Of a DNA stretch of 64,000 nucleotides, positions 12,996-26,380 are shown piece after piece. The translations under genes were made by a program, and so were the position numbers. The notes under the pieces are model-generated. The model did not search any database and was not told the DNA's origin. It saw only the letters and a list, made by a program, of their open reading frames with translations. The first letter of the stretch is position 1; every line of letters begins with the position of its first letter. This DNA is from Gnetum montanum (taxonomy: Eukaryota; Streptophyta; Gnetopsida; Gnetales; Gnetaceae). The stretch lies in contig MNCI01002192.1 in NCBI GenBank assembly GCA_015680685.1, positions 49,007 through 113,006 of the forward strand, in the 5' to 3' direction.

Positions 12996-13835
12996 TGATG
13001 AGGAGCTTCATTGGATCTCATAATCCAAGCTCTCTCAATTTAAAGACAAGCGATTTTGAACAAGAAAGAAAAGGTAAAAGCTTTATTCTTACTTATAAGA
13101 AGAATTTACAAGTACAAAGAGAGCACATAGTTCCAAGGACAAATAAGTGATTCAATCCAACCCTTACAATACACTCAAGCAAAGCAATCATACACAAGAA
13201 TGATAAACAAAAAATTGGCAAAAACTCTCTTCTCTTTCTCTTCTCTCTCCTTGCCCATGACCCCTCTTCTCACTCACTAGAATCTCTTAACCAAAATGAA
13301 GAACTAAGAGGTCTATTTATACTTTTTCATTTGTCTCTTGATCTTTTCTATTATTCAAATTTATATTTTTAAGTTGTTAAAATCCATACTAGAATGTTCC
13401 ATGATTGGCAAAGATGTCTGAGAGAAATGGGAGATGCCTTAACTAAAAGCAACTAGTTCTCAAAAGAGATGTCTTACAGAGGAGAGAAACATATATGACA
13501 ATGGAAAGACATTTTTTAGTAGATGTCTTTAAAGTATTAGAGATTTCTTTCTGCTAGGATAGACATCTATCTCCCAGTGAAGTCATCTATCCAGATGGGC
13601 CAAAAATTCAAAATGCTTATTTTGAGGTCCTAAGCATCTGAGAATCTCCAAGTAAGTAGCATTGAACCCTAAACCCCTAAAACTCATCAAAAGAAGTTCC
13701 AAACATCCCACACATGTCAAAATACCCTAGAATCATCACCATAAGACTAACAATAGAAGATATACACATAAAAAAATAATAAGAATTACACACAAAATAC
13801 ATTAAGGATTACACAAGGGTTCAATGATGTTTTCA
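12996..13835 (-). repeat. 3' LTR of element B
   Basis: Homologous along its length to 27744-28600. The left end is TGATGAGGAGC and the right end TTTTCA. The polypurine tract (complement CCCTCACTC at 13836-13844) abuts the right end, as expected for the 3' LTR of a minus-strand element. Confidence 0.85.
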
Positions 13836-14279
13836 CCCTCACTCTAATTATTAAAATTGAACTTGTCATTAAGTTGGCTATACACTTTAGAAAACATTAA
13901 TCCCTCACAAAGCCAAATCTTTCTCATGATCCCAAATGGCATTTTCAAATCCTTCATTATTCTAATTCACCAAATACTCATGCATCTTTTTGCCTCTTAT
14001 GCTTCTAGCCTTCCATGCTTGTATCATAATTTTTTTCTTTGGTGACATTGAGTTTGGATCTTTAAATGCATCCTTGAGGATCTAAAGACTATCATCCAAG
14101 TTTGATGTAATCACATTACCATGGTATGGGCTCAAATCTAAAACATTAAAGATACAAGAAATAGGCAAATCGATCTAATAAGCATTTGGATTAATTTTGG
14201 CACAAACTTTGAATGGAATAGTTCTCCTTAAGTTGATCTTATAGAATTGTACATTTTTTGCCTCCCCTTACTCAAATAG

Positions 14280-16740
14280 ATCCAAACATAATCACCAATT
14301 TGAAAATTAATTATTTCTTTTTACTAATTGGCCTTGGAAGATACAAACTTTATCTTCTTCTTCAAGTGATAATTTAACTTGCTAATGTAATTCTTTCATT
14401 TTCTTAACAAAATCAAAACTCAAAGATTTATAATCTTCAAAATTTCTCAATTCATTAATCATTCTTGGTGAAAAACCATAATTTCCTACAAAGGAACTCT
14501 TACCAATGCTAAAATAAAAAGCATTATTATAAGAGAACTCTAAATGGGCTAACATATTTTTCCATATTTGAGAATGATACTCACATAAAAATCTTAGTAT
14601 CTTAAATAAATTCCTATTAATAGCTTCATTTTTTTTTCATTATCTTAATGGTGATAGGATGTAGGAAAATACAACTTAATCCCAAGTAATTTCCAAAGTG
14701 ATCTCCAAAAGTGAGAAGTGAATTTGACATCCCTATCACTCACAATGTTCAAGGGAACACCATGTAATCTCTTACATCGAATAAAATGATCTAAAGTGTT
14801 AGTAACTCTATCAACCACAACAAGTATGAATTCATGACTAGAACATTTCTTCAAAATTCCACAAAAAAAATGAAAAGAAACACTTTTCCAATGAGCGTTT
14901 GAGATTGGTAAAGGTAGATAATGACCATCAACACCTTTTTTCCCTTTGAACTTTTAACATACATAACATTATTTGATAAATTTAATCACATCTCTATACA
15001 TACCTAGCCAAAATTAATTTATACTTACAAATCCGAACGTCTTTGTTTTGTCCATATCTACAACAATGTCACTTTGATGATTTTCTTCAAGAAGTTTGGA
15101 TTTAAAGTCACACTTTGGAATACAAATTTTTCCATCCTTAAATAAAATATCATTATTTACATGATAAGCTTTTCATTTATGAACCCTTCCTAGAAATTGA
15201 GAACTTAACTATTTCCAAATTACACCAAAACCCTTGATAGAACTAACAAAAAAACAAATAAACCCATGCAATAGAACTAAAATTTCTAATAAACCCTTGA
15301 TAGAAACAAAAAAATTTAAGAAAATATCTCACCTCTCCCACATCTCTAGGTGTAGTCCACTCTTTGATTACCTTGATCTTGCTTTGTTCCATATTGACTT
15401 GGCTCTTGAAGATAACATGACCTAAGTACATAGTTCATTTTTTCATAAAATGACATTTCTTAGCATTGATTACAAATTTAGTCTCATGTAACTTTGAGCA
15501 TACTAATATCAAGTATTACACATTTTCTTCCTCAGAAATGTACATAAGAATATTATCAAAGAAAACAATGCAACAATTGATAATAAGATCCCTCATAACC
15601 TCATGCATAAGTCTCATGAAAGTGGCTAGAGCATTGGTTAACCCAAAAGGCATGACTAACCACTCATACAGGTCATTCAATGTCTTAAAATCTATTTCCA
15701 ATTCATCTCCCAATCTAATCTTTATTTGATGATAGACACCCTTTCAATCAATTTTAGAGAATATTTCAACATTGATAAGTACATCAAGAATGTCATCCAT
15801 TCTAAGAATAGGAAAACTATACTTAATAGTAATCCTATTGATAGCCCTAGAATCTATATACATTCTCAATAATTTGTATCCTTCTTTAGAACAAGTATAG
15901 CTAGAGTGACACAAGAAGAGATGGATTTCTTAATGAGGCAATTAGAGAGTTTGTGCATTTCCTCCCTTTGATTTAGAGTTATGCAATAAGCTCTCTCATT
16001 TGGTAATGGTAGCTCTAGGAATGAAATCAATTTAATGTTGAATGGACCTCATTAGTGGAAGACCTTCCAATTTTTCCTTGAAAACATTAACAAATTCTAA
16101 TTTTGAGGGTTTCAATGCCAAAGGAATTTCATTTGAAGGTCCCTCTTCACTTATTGCAAATTTTGACATGATGACAAAACCATGTCTAGCCTCTTCATTG
16201 GTTTTTAGATATTCTTGCTTACTTAGCAAAATCAATGTAACATTTGTAGGAGCATTTTCATTATGCTACTATGAAGTCATAGGGATTAATTCATGTATCA
16301 CATTTTTCCTTGGTATAGACTAAAATTTCTTTCACCACTAAAAGAAGCCTTTTTGTTAAAATTCTAAGGTCTTCTCAAATTGACATCAACATATTCAATT
16401 GAAAGATCAAATATACCTCTCCTTTACTTCTTGAAAATGATCTTTTAAAATCCAATGAACTCTATAGGGCCTAGGATGTTAAAATGTATTCAAACCAAGT
16501 TCATCATCAACTTTAGAAGGAATTAAATTTTCTTTGGTATCACCATGAATCAAAATGAATATCCATTTACCACTATCAAAGTACTTAGAAGCAATCCTAA
16601 AGAGCATTTTTCTCCTAGAAACTTGATTAATATTCATATTTCCCATAAAAGTGTAAGAATTAATTTCATTAACATCTTCTATCATAAGAGCTTTAGTATT
16701 ATCTTTATTTAAGGACTCTTCCTTTTCCAAGGTTTGAAGT
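14280..16740 (-). pseudogene. Element B pol: protease, reverse transcriptase, integrase (degenerate)
   Basis: From high to low coordinate: a protease-like and linker region (16730-16030), then the reverse transcriptase core (15713-15516, EWLVMPFGLTNALATF, then FFDNILMY where YxDD is expected) and its end (YLGHVIFKSQV, RYFLKFFCFYQGFIRNFS at 15431-15243). Next is an integrase with a recognisable zinc-binding region (about 15040-14900), core ([29 protein letters not shown] at 14854-14645) and a long open C-terminal part (14600-14290, LEFSYNNAF, SFVGNYGFSPR). RNase H is largely missing between 15240 and 15040. RT-before-integrase order gives Ty3/gypsy. Confidence 0.85.
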
Positions 16741-16779
16741 TCTTTATTATTAAAAATTTTTAGCTCCTTACATTCCTAT

Positions 16780-16850
16780 TTTTTATGTCTCATATCATGA
16801 TAATTGAAGCATTAAATTTTGGAAGCATGATCATTTCTTTTACCCTTACT
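16780..16850 (-). pseudogene. Element B gag zinc knuckle (damaged)
   Basis: Minus strand reads CFNYHDMRHKK after a stop. This is the place and spacing of a CCHC knuckle with the second Cys changed to Tyr. Element C inserted immediately upstream of it (minus-strand sense), separating it from the rest of gag at 26381-27390. Confidence 0.6.
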
Positions 16851-16883
16851 CTTCTTACAGTAATCTTTCATGGAATCTTCATA

Positions 16884-17731
16884 TGATAAATCATGTTTTT
16901 CATCACTTTGATATCAGGTACACAATATCGAGTATGCTATATCGCAGTCTAAGATGCGATATTGTACATTTGATATTGCAGGGTTACTCTCGGGTCTCTA
17001 AATATAGCACCTAGGTGCACAATTGGGAGTATGTTTTAGTAGTCAAGTAGTGAAGCTCTTGAAATTTGTCCATTTGAAAGTTAGAATATTTTCCAAGTGC
17101 CCGTAGCAAGAGGTCTCAGTGTGAACGAATCTTTATTCAAGCATTGATGTACCTATGCACACCATTGTGTTGGCAATAAAGATGAGCTCTTTGATCCATT
17201 CCTTGCAGCACTTGAGATTTTCTTTCCTATGCATTTATATTTTATGAAATTTACATTAATGCTATTTATTTTGATAAATCAAGCAAATCATTAAATTACA
17301 CAAGCACAACCCCTTTGAGTATACGTGTGACAGTTAGTAGCTTAGAAATGACTAGTGTTTGACAGCCTAGTAGTGTTTGCACAAAGTTCAAGATGTGTCC
17401 AGGAAGTGGGAATGGTTACTTATGTTAGGCTAGATTAGACTTTAGTTTCCTTAGCAATTAATCGCTTTTACTTTTAATCACTCTTAATTTTATTCTTATT
17501 CTAGATGAGTAATTCCATAAAAACACAAAATAATAAAAATCTTATGCCTCAGTCACACTTAATCATAAATTTCATTTCATAAGTGGGACTGGGAAATCAA
17601 AAAACGAACAACACACACACACTATTTAGCTCTAGTGTACTTAGTAATTATAGTTAGCAAAATTCAACTAGATTGCATGTGAATGCTTGTGATTCGTATG
17701 GTTGGGTGTATGCGTACCTTGCTACTCATCA
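16884..17731 (+). repeat. 5' LTR of element C
   Basis: Begins TGATAAATCATG and ends CTCATCA. U3 contains clustered ATATC/GATAT words (16914-16978), then a TATA-like CTAAATATAG at about 17000. R contains CTTTATT (17131-17137) and AATAAAG (17175-17181). The first 260 bp match 26119-26380. Confidence 0.88.
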
Positions 17732-17750
17732 TTGGTATTATTGCCAAGGA
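17732..17750 (+). promoter_or_regulatory. Primer-binding site of element C
   Basis: TTGGTATTATTGCCAAGGA directly follows the LTR end and corresponds to TTGGCACCAGTGCCAAGGA in element G. The form resembles the tRNA-Asp-type primer site of plant Athila/Tat elements. The tRNA assignment is from memory of the family and unverified. Confidence 0.6.
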
Positions 17751-17888
17751 CTATAGTTCTTCGTGTGCTATCTAAGCCTAGTGAAATTTAGTAACCTCGT
17801 TGTTCAAACCCTAAGAGTCAAATCCTATAAAAATAAACATTATTACCATTAAATTAAATCTCAACTACACACTATTTATTAACACAAA

Positions 17889-20230
17889 ATGTCTTCTTCT
17901 CACAAGAGCCCATCTCTGCCCAGGGTAGTTCAAGTACCTCAACAATACCATGTGGTATATGCTCATCTTGATGGCTATGTACCAGACTTTACCTTCATCT
18001 TGGATTAAGATGAACTAATGCAGTGGTACGATATGGAAGGAAACATTGTGTTCTCACATAACCAATCTATTCCGACAATGCTCCAACTAATGTTTGCATG
18101 ACACGGGCTTCAATATCTCCATGGAGAATACAAGATGCAAGATCCTAACTCAAGGGATTATCATCCCACTAAAGCTCAAAAATTAAGGGATTAGCAACTG
18201 GAGAACTAGCATGAGCTTATAAAGGGAAAGGGGTCAAATATCTTTCCACCTCTGCTTGGCCAAATTGATGAAGGTGACCATTTCTTTAGTGATTCTACTC
18301 TCTTTGACTTTGTTCAAGGAGCCCTCAACCAGAATGTACAATCCACAATCCATAATCTAGGTTCTAGTCAAAATGGATCCAATGATAAGAATGGATTTGA
18401 AGAAGCAAGATAAGAAAAGGGGAACAAAGGAGATCATGATCATGATTGTGGTCACAAGCATCAAAGGAAGGGTGATAGGCATCAGCACGGAGCAAGTTTT
18501 CCTTCTTCTTTCCCTTCATCATCATCATCTTCTTCTTCATCTATTTTAGATCATGGCCACAAAAGAAATAACTATGATGGAGGTGATCGATGGGACTAGA
18601 ACAATAGAATGGACCATTGGGACAGTCATGACCAAAGCCATGGGTAATCCAGAGAGACCCCTCATCAAGAAAGAAGGGCTAGTAGGGAACATCATAGGCA
18701 CCACCATCATGGCCTTGATGAACCTCAGCTTGCTTCTTAAGGCATGTTAAATATTGTAGAGGCTATGAGGATTCCAACTAGGCACGTGAAGGACAATAGA
18801 ATAAAGAGGCTTGATATGAATAATATCCCTCGGTTTAAGGGAGGATATGATGTTGATCTACAAAATTATCTTCAGGCCTTCCAAGATGCATGTGCCTTGT
18901 AGAATATGGAAAGTGACTAGCAAAAGCTGAAATTATTTCCAAGGATACTTATAAAGGAAGTAGAAATTTGGTATTAATCCTTGGAACTAGAATCAATCAG
19001 GTGGTAGAGTATGATGTTGGAACTATTCAATGACAAATATCAAACATACCCCAAGTATCCAATCTAAGAAAACAAATTCAAAGGTGGAAACAAGAGAGTC
19101 ATGAGTCCTTGGATGTTGCTATTGGTCAATACTACTCTCTATTACATAGGTTTCCTAGCCATGGATACTCTCATCTTGATTAGCTTTGCCATATCATAAA
19201 TGGGTTGTAGTATGAAACTAGGAAAACCCTTGGCATCTATGCCCAAGGGATATTGATAGAGTTAAGCATTCATCATATTTGAAAATTAATTGAGTAGGTA
19301 GCCAAGGAGGAGGGAAAATTAAGAAAACGTAAAAGTGTAGAAGAATACAACAGGGATCCTTCTATTTGGAAAAATGGGGTTAGATTTTGTGATAGAAAGG
19401 ATGAATTCACCAGAGATGAGGTGGTTAATTAGAAAACCTTTCCATTCCAAAAATTACAATAAAAAATCATAGCTAAGGTTGATCAATTATGGGACTCCAT
19501 GAACAATAAGTTTTAAGCTGTCTTAAAAATTGCTGAAGCGTCCAAGGAGCAAGGTGGTGAGCATGAGCGTTGGAGACATAAGGAAGTTTAATGCACCATA
19601 TCTAAGGGTAAAGGTAAAATGGCTGTAATAGAGATGGCTAAAAATAGAAATTTAGATGATGATGGTGGATGTGATGTCTACTAGTATGAACATCCTAAGG
19701 GATGTTGTCCAGTTGTATCACACTTGTAGAAATCTAGGGTGTATGCCTTGCATCCAAGACCTAAACAAAGGAAAACACCCAAAAGATTGTCTTATTCACA
19801 AGGAAATCCTCGATAGTTCCACCAACCATAGTAATACTATCCAAGTGAAACTCCTCCATAACCCTATTTATTGTATCAATAGTGGTAGCAACCATAATTG
19901 TGGGGCATTGCTACCTGCAAGATAGCAATACCCTTACTGGTAACCAAATCCCTATGATTACTATGTTCAACAACCTTCATCTCCAAGGGACTCCTTTGGC
20001 CATATTGCTACTTACTAATCTCACCATTACCCTCCTAAAACATACCAATCACCCTATCCATAGAGTGATGCCACCTATTACCCCCATGCACCTCCTATTC
20101 CTACACCTACTCCTCCACCTCCTAGACAACTATTTCTTGCTCTGTTCATGTAGGATGAATTGCCTACAAAACCACAACAAAGAAATGCTATGAGGGTAGT
20201 TAACTTGTAATCAGTTAACCCATCTAGTAG
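17889..20230 (+). pseudogene. Element C gag remnant
   Basis: Starts at an ATG 158 bp after the LTR. Capsid-like sequence is readable around 18750-19200 (IPRFKGGYDVDLQNYLQAF, then LELFNDKYQTYPK), interrupted by stops mostly at positions where element G has Trp, Gln or Arg. A Cys/His segment near 19660-19727 reads CDVY, stop, YEHPKGCCPVVSHL and recurs in elements E and G. It is followed by a Pro/Tyr-rich region. Confidence 0.8.
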
Positions 20231-20432
20231 GTTGGAACCATGAACAAAGAAAATACCTATCTTACAACCTTGTAGTCCACCAAAGCCCTCAGACACATCA
20301 ATGGTTGGTAACCCTACTTCTCCAACTTTCTTTGCTTCCTCTCTATCTGAGTCCCCTTCAAACCAAAATCATTCTCAAATCCATACTATAATGTTAACAC
20401 ATGCTATATTCGATTGAATTCAAGCTAGTAAC

Positions 20433-23400
20433 TTGCCTAGAAAATTAGCTAATCCCAGGAGTCCCCTAGTTTACTTGCAAATTGTTGGGAATGAGCCTTG
20501 TAAGGCTATTCTTGACTCTGGTCCTAGTGTTAATTTAATCTCATATGAGAGGTACGCAATGTGGAACCTTCCTCCTTTGAAGAAGAGAAACATCCGGTTG
20601 GAATTGGTGGACTAGTCTATCACTTTTCCATTGGAACTGGTTGAGGACATTATCACCACCATTTGTGGGTGGTCATATCCAGCTGATTTCCTAATAATCA
20701 AAGTGGAGAACTACAAGGGGGACTTTTCAATTATTATGGGAAGGTTGTGGCTAAGTACTATGGATGCCAAAATGGGCATTAGAGATCTTTCCTTGGAGAT
20801 ATCAAAAGAAAATAAATTTCGAAAGATCGAGAAGAAGAGAGTTCCATGTATCACGTATAGTGATTTAGGGTGCCATTGTGTGCAAAAGTTATGGTTAGTA
20901 GAGCAAACACCTATCTCTACATGTAAGTAGTGTGCACCAGAAGTTGATATCCAGATATGTCTGTACACAACAACCACAAAACAAAAAGGCACCTAGTGGC
21001 TAACAACTAATACTAGTAGTAGTACATTATGCATGGAACTGATTAAGGGCCTAATGTATGAGTATGTTGCAAGTATGAATAAACTCAAGTAATTTCACCA
21101 TCAACTCTTTGAAGGAGCAAATGATGATGTCAATTGGGGTGAGCTAGAAATTTCTAACAATTTAAAAAAAAGCTGCTTGAATTGAAAATGCTACCGGCTA
21201 TAATGGAGTATGTATTCTTGTAAAATGGAAGGCCAGTTATCATTAATGCCAAGCTTGCTACTTAATAGAAGAGAAAATTAATAAAGGTTATGAAAAAATG
21301 GTTAGCAGCCTTCATTTGGTCATATTCTAAACTCACTGGGATAGATCCAAGAATGTGCTAGCTGCGAATATACATTGACCCTGCCATTAAGCCGAAATGA
21401 CAACTGCAGCAACGTTTGAATCCCAAGTTAAAACAAATTGTCAAAGAGGAGATTGAACAACTCCTCAAAGCGGGATTCATCTACCCTATCATAGATAGTT
21501 AGTGGGTCATCCCACTCATGATTGTGCCAAACAAAGAAGGTAAATGGTAGGTGTGCATTGACTTCCAACTGCTCAACATGACAACTTTCAAGGATCATTT
21601 TCCATTGCCTTTTATCAACCAAGTGCTGGATATAATTTTGGGGCACAACTATTATAGCTTTTTGGATGGTTATAGTGGCTATAACCAAATCTGAATTGCA
21701 CTAGAGAACTAGAGAAAAATAACTTTCACAAGTCCTTGGGGGACTTTTACTTCCCGTCAGATGCCATTTGGTCTATGTAATGCCCTAGCCACATTTCAAT
21801 GATTAGTTCTCATCATGCTCCAACAACAAATTAGTAGTAGGGTAGGAGTTTTTATAGATGATTTTTCTACCTATGGAGCTATGTTTGAGTAAGCCCTAGA
21901 CTGTCTTGAGCAAGTGTTGAAGAGATGTGTCGAAACAAACCTCCAGCTCAGTTGGCAAAAGAGCCATCTTATGGTCCAAGAAGGCATAGTATTGGGACAT
22001 CGCATCTCAAAAGCAAGAATTGAGGTAGACCCTAAAAAAATAAGGGTCATCCAAGGAATAACACATCAACTTAAAATAGTCAAAGAAGTTTGATCATTCC
22101 TTGGTCATACTGGCTACTATTGGCAATTCATTCATATTTTTTCCAAAATCACCAAGCCATTGGTAGAATTTATAAAGAAGGATGTATCATTTATCTGGAC
22201 CCCTACATGTGAATCAACATTTCAACAATTAAAGCAAAAGCTTGTTGAAACTCCCATTCTTCAAGCACTAGATTGGTTCAGACTATTTCATGTGATGACT
22301 AATGCATCAAATTATGCTTTGGGGGTAGTGCTTATGCAGATGGATGATCAAAAACATCCATATTACATTCACTATGCAAGCTAGAGCATTGCAAGTTCAC
22401 AATTGAACTACACCACCATAGAAAAGGAGTTGATGGCAATGGTGTTCGCCTTAAAGAATTTTAGGTGCTATGTGCTTGGCTACAAAGATTTTGTGTACAC
22501 AAATCATAGCACCATTAAATTTCTAATGAAAAAACCAATGGTGAGCGCCCATGTCATACGGTGGCTTGTGATTTTTTAGGAATTTGATCTCACGATAGTA
22601 GATCGTAAAGGTGTAGAGAATGTGGTCACGAATAACTTATCACGACTAAGATGGGATGACAAGGAGAAAGAGAGTCCTTTGATTGATTAATTCCTTGACG
22701 AATCTCTCCTTGCAGATGCTTTGAATGCATAAATTCCTGATCAACCAAAATGGTATGACATCATCCTCACTTATCTACTTAAGCAAGAACTATCACAAGG
22801 GCTAGACACTAGAAAGAAACAACAGTTTCTTCACCGAGTCAAACATTTCATGGAGATTAATGAAAATCTTTACAAGGTTTGTTCTAATGGCCTAGTACAT
22901 TGGTGTGTTCCTGATATGGATCAACTACACATTCTTCATGATGCTCATGAAGGTCCTTGTGGGGGCCACTATGCTAGAAGATGCACAGCCATAAAAATCC
23001 TTATGGCAGGTTATTATTGGCCAAAAATCTTTAGGGATGCACATCAATTCATCCACATTGGTAATCATTACCAGAGGGATGGTGGAATGACAGCTCGAAT
23101 GGAGGGACCACAAAATGGATATAACCTCTCAAACCATTTGACATTTGGGGCATTGACTTTATGGGTCACATCACACCTTTATCAAATAGAAAGGTGTATA
23201 TAATAGTCGTAGTTGACTACTGTACCAAGTGGACAGAAGTAGCAACCATCACTAACTGTACATCCACCATTGTTGTTCCATTTGTACGACAAAACATTGT
23301 AAATAGGTTTGGTGTACCTTGTGCATTAATTTTTGATAATGGAACTCATTTTATAGGTTCCACTTTCTGAAAACTGATGCAACACTGGGGGTTGAGCATA

Positions 23401-24050
23401 AACTCACAACTCCATATCACACCCAAGTTAATGATCAAGCTGAGGTCACTAATTGGAACATTACAAAAAAACTTTAACATGTACCATTAGCAAGTACCAA
23501 AGGGACTAAAGAACTAAATTAAATGATGCCCTTTGGGCCTATCGCTCCACATGGAAGCTTCCCATAGGTTATTCTCCCTATGTGCTTGTTTATGGAAAAC
23601 TACCAACATTGCCCATCTAATTTGAGCTCCGTACACTCTCTACACCTATGATCTTGACCTAGATCTAAGTCTAGCACATAAAGAATGATTAATGAGTCTC
23701 AACTTGTTAGATGAAAATCAGTTAATGGCCCTGTCACCCAACGAAATGCATAAGGAATTCAACAAGAAATTCCATGACCTCAAAACAAGAAAAGTCAAGT
23801 TTCAACTAGGAGACAAGGTTCTCTATTGGAATCCTACACATGTACCCCAACAACCCAAATTTCAAAAGTTGTAGGAAGGACCTTACATTATTTATGAGAC
23901 TTTTCCATCTAGGGCCATGATCATCTACAAACCTAGCAATCCAAATAAGAAACATTCAATAAATAAAACCTTTCCATGAGCTCAAGCCAACCAACATAAC
24001 AAACACCTCATCAAATGGACAACCATGCTCAATCTTTCAGATTTCTCCCT
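20433..24050 (+). pseudogene. Element C pol: protease, RT, RNase H, integrase
   Basis: Protease: AILDSGPSVNLIS (20505-20545), where DSG replaces the usual D-S/T-G-A. RT: from about 21440 (EEIEQLLKAGFIYPI), through SRQMPFGLCNALATF and the FIDDFSTYG catalytic block near 21860, to GHRISKARIEVDPKKI. RNase H: LFHVMTNASNYALGVVL, then LNYTTIEKELMAMVFAL and VTNNLSRL. Integrase: GPCGGHYARRCTAIKIL, then VVDYCTKWTEVA and ALIFDNGTHFIGSTF (23160-23370). There is a final Gag-Pol C-terminal stretch near 23700-23870 (LGDKVLYWNP). Stops break every domain. Confidence 0.88.
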
Positions 24051-24059
24051 TCCAAATTA

Positions 24060-26118
24060 GTCATGGGGGAGATGGCCACCCATACTAACACCTGAGGTGG
24101 CTCTTCAGTTTTTGACCTTTTTGTTTTACACATTTTTTGTTTTATAACTTTTTGTTTTCATCTTCTTTGTTTTACATTTTTCTTGTCTTACATATTTATA
24201 TTTTTAAGGTCATTGGTCTTCTCTTAGTTTTTGTTTTACACTATCATTAATATATTCAATAATTATTATCTACCCTTTGTACTTTCTTTTATGGTTATGT
24301 CTGCTTCTGTTTGATGTGTTTCTCTACTTTTTTTGCTAATAAGGTGGTAGGTACAATGGTAATGCACTACTTGATGATGGTATGCTTCATTTGTAATTTG
24401 ATTGTTGATGTTTGGTTTCTGATTTTGAATGTTGTTATTGATGACTGGGACATGGTTTCTTTTCATGTAATAGGTAGTGAGTCCACATCATCCACCCATC
24501 CACATACTCTATGGTTTTCCTTGTTTTGGAAGCATGCAATCTCTTCTTCATTAATGCAACATTAACAAGTTGGTGACTTGGGTAGTTTCCAGAATTGGGA
24601 AGAAATTAAAGGTTTGGACAGGGTGTGGCTTCAAAGGGATGCAGTATTCTTTGTGCTTTTTTGTTTTCTTGTGTGCAGTGATGTTCTTGTAAGCCTCTCA
24701 CTGTTCTGCGTCATTTCATAATAGGAAGTTAAATAAGTCCTTGCATGGTGTAGTCCTCATCACCAAAAAAAAGGATAAGGATTCAAAGCACATCCCTTAG
24801 ATAAAATAAATGCAAAAAAATGTATGGGGCTTTGCATGGTATGGTTCCCATCCAAAAAAAAACATGGGAATTCAAAGCACACCCCTTAGACCAAATAAAA
24901 GGGCTACAAGCACTAGTTATGAGACTTATCTTGTCTTCTCTAACTAAGGCACTTTCTCGCTTCCTATCTTCACTCCAATTTGGAATGGTGGTTATTTTTT
25001 GGGAGCATTCTTGTGTCTCAGGGGATGGACTTTCCTTAGAATGTTGATGCGAAGTCACTGAAAGTGGTTGGTTTTGATCTAGAGTAAGGAAGGATCCTAC
25101 CAAGTCAATTAATCACAAACTCCACAAGGAACTATATGTGACCATAATTAGGAACTCCATTCCACTCTCTCTATCATCCATATATGCTTTTCATGCCTCA
25201 CCTCGCTACCAATTTCATGTTTTGATTCAATGTTCTAGTTTGATGTGTTGTGTTTCTCAATCAGTTACTTTTGGGTTTTTGTACTTAACTTTCCATAATC
25301 ATTAATCATCCATGGTGCCCATGGACTCCTTGATTTGAGGTTATGCAAGGGAATAAAAGGCCTATGCTTTCTTTGGGGAGGACCCACTTGCATATCTTTT
25401 GGTTTGGTTAAGTTCTTTACCCTTAGACATTGTTACAATAAAATTCTTTTTATTTATCCCATCCATGTCATCCAATTGTATGCATCTTCAAAACTATTTT
25501 TAATAAACTCCTTCTTATTATTGTGAATACCCTCTTTCTAGTAGTCATTGTGTTAAGCTTTTTCTGAATTATATCGATCGCTTCTCTTACTTAACCCATT
25601 CATCAGTCTTTCCACTAACAACATCAAGCAACCAAGCTATCACAATCACAACCTGGCTAGATAAAATCACTGATGATACAAGGTATTCAACCATTATCTA
25701 TTGTACGATATATACTAATTCTTGGTTTTGTGCGATATATACTAATTCTTGGTTTTGTTGTGATTGTAGTGGGAAGTGTGGATTGGAAGCGAGACTATTG
25801 TCACCAAGGAGGATTCAATCATATCACTAGTGGAAGATTGTTCATGACCATTGGATCTCTTCTACCTCTCCCTCATTCTTCTATTACCAAGAGGGGTTAG
25901 ATGTCCTTTGGGTCTGTTGGTGTTCTTTCCAATTGTCATGAACAACCAATTTTGTACATAATAATATTATATGCTTGGGCACTTTTGTATTTGTATGTTT
26001 TCTCTGTGTCACTCTGCATGTCAGTCAAATAAGTCCACAGCCCCTATTATATTTTGTAAAGGACTTGTTCCTCTTCTTCTATACTTTAGGATGAGTTTTC
26101 ATTCAATCGTGGGAATAA
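24060..26118 (+). other. Non-coding 3' tail of element C
   Basis: T-rich TTTTGTTTTAC repeats (24110-24240), then a region shared in pieces with the tails at 48780-50960, 54900-55740 (inverted) and 62300-63680. It contains a tandem repeat of GGATAAGGATTCAAAGCAC-like units (24760-24890). It ends with GATGAGTTTTCATTC and the polypurine-like CGTGGGAATAA at 26108-26118, directly before the 3' LTR. Confidence 0.7.
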
Positions 26119-26380
26119 TGATAAATCATGTTTTTCATCACTCTGATATCGAGGTGGCCGCAATATTAGGTACATGATATTGAGTATGTGATATCGTGGC
26201 CCAAGATGAAATATTATACATTCGTTATCACAAGGTTACTCCCAGGTCTATAAATATAGCGCCCAAGTGCACAATTGAGAGTAAGTTTTAGTAGTCAAGT
26301 AGCAAAACTCTTGCAGTTTGTCCATTTGAAAGTTAGAATATTTTCCAGGTGCCCGTAGCAAGAGGTCTCAGTGTAAACTA
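26119..26380 (+). repeat. 3' LTR of element C, truncated
   Basis: TGATAAATCATG start as in the 5' LTR, GATATC words, TATAAATATAG at about 26250, then the R-region start GTGCCCGTAGCAAGAGG. It ends near 26380, before the CTTTATT/AATAAAG pair. Confidence 0.8.

Larger units (their letters stand above)
16884..26380 (+). mobile_element. Element C: Athila/Tat-like Ty3/gypsy retrotransposon inserted in element B
   Basis: The order is 5' LTR (16884-17731), PBS (17732-17750), gag, protease, RT, RNase H, integrase, a long non-coding tail (about 24060-26118), then a 3' LTR that stops after 262 bp (26119-26380). Element B sequence resumes on both sides (damaged knuckle to the left, gag to the right), which proves the insertion. 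The truncated 3' LTR removes any chance of seeing a target duplication. Coding frames contain many stops. Confidence 0.9.
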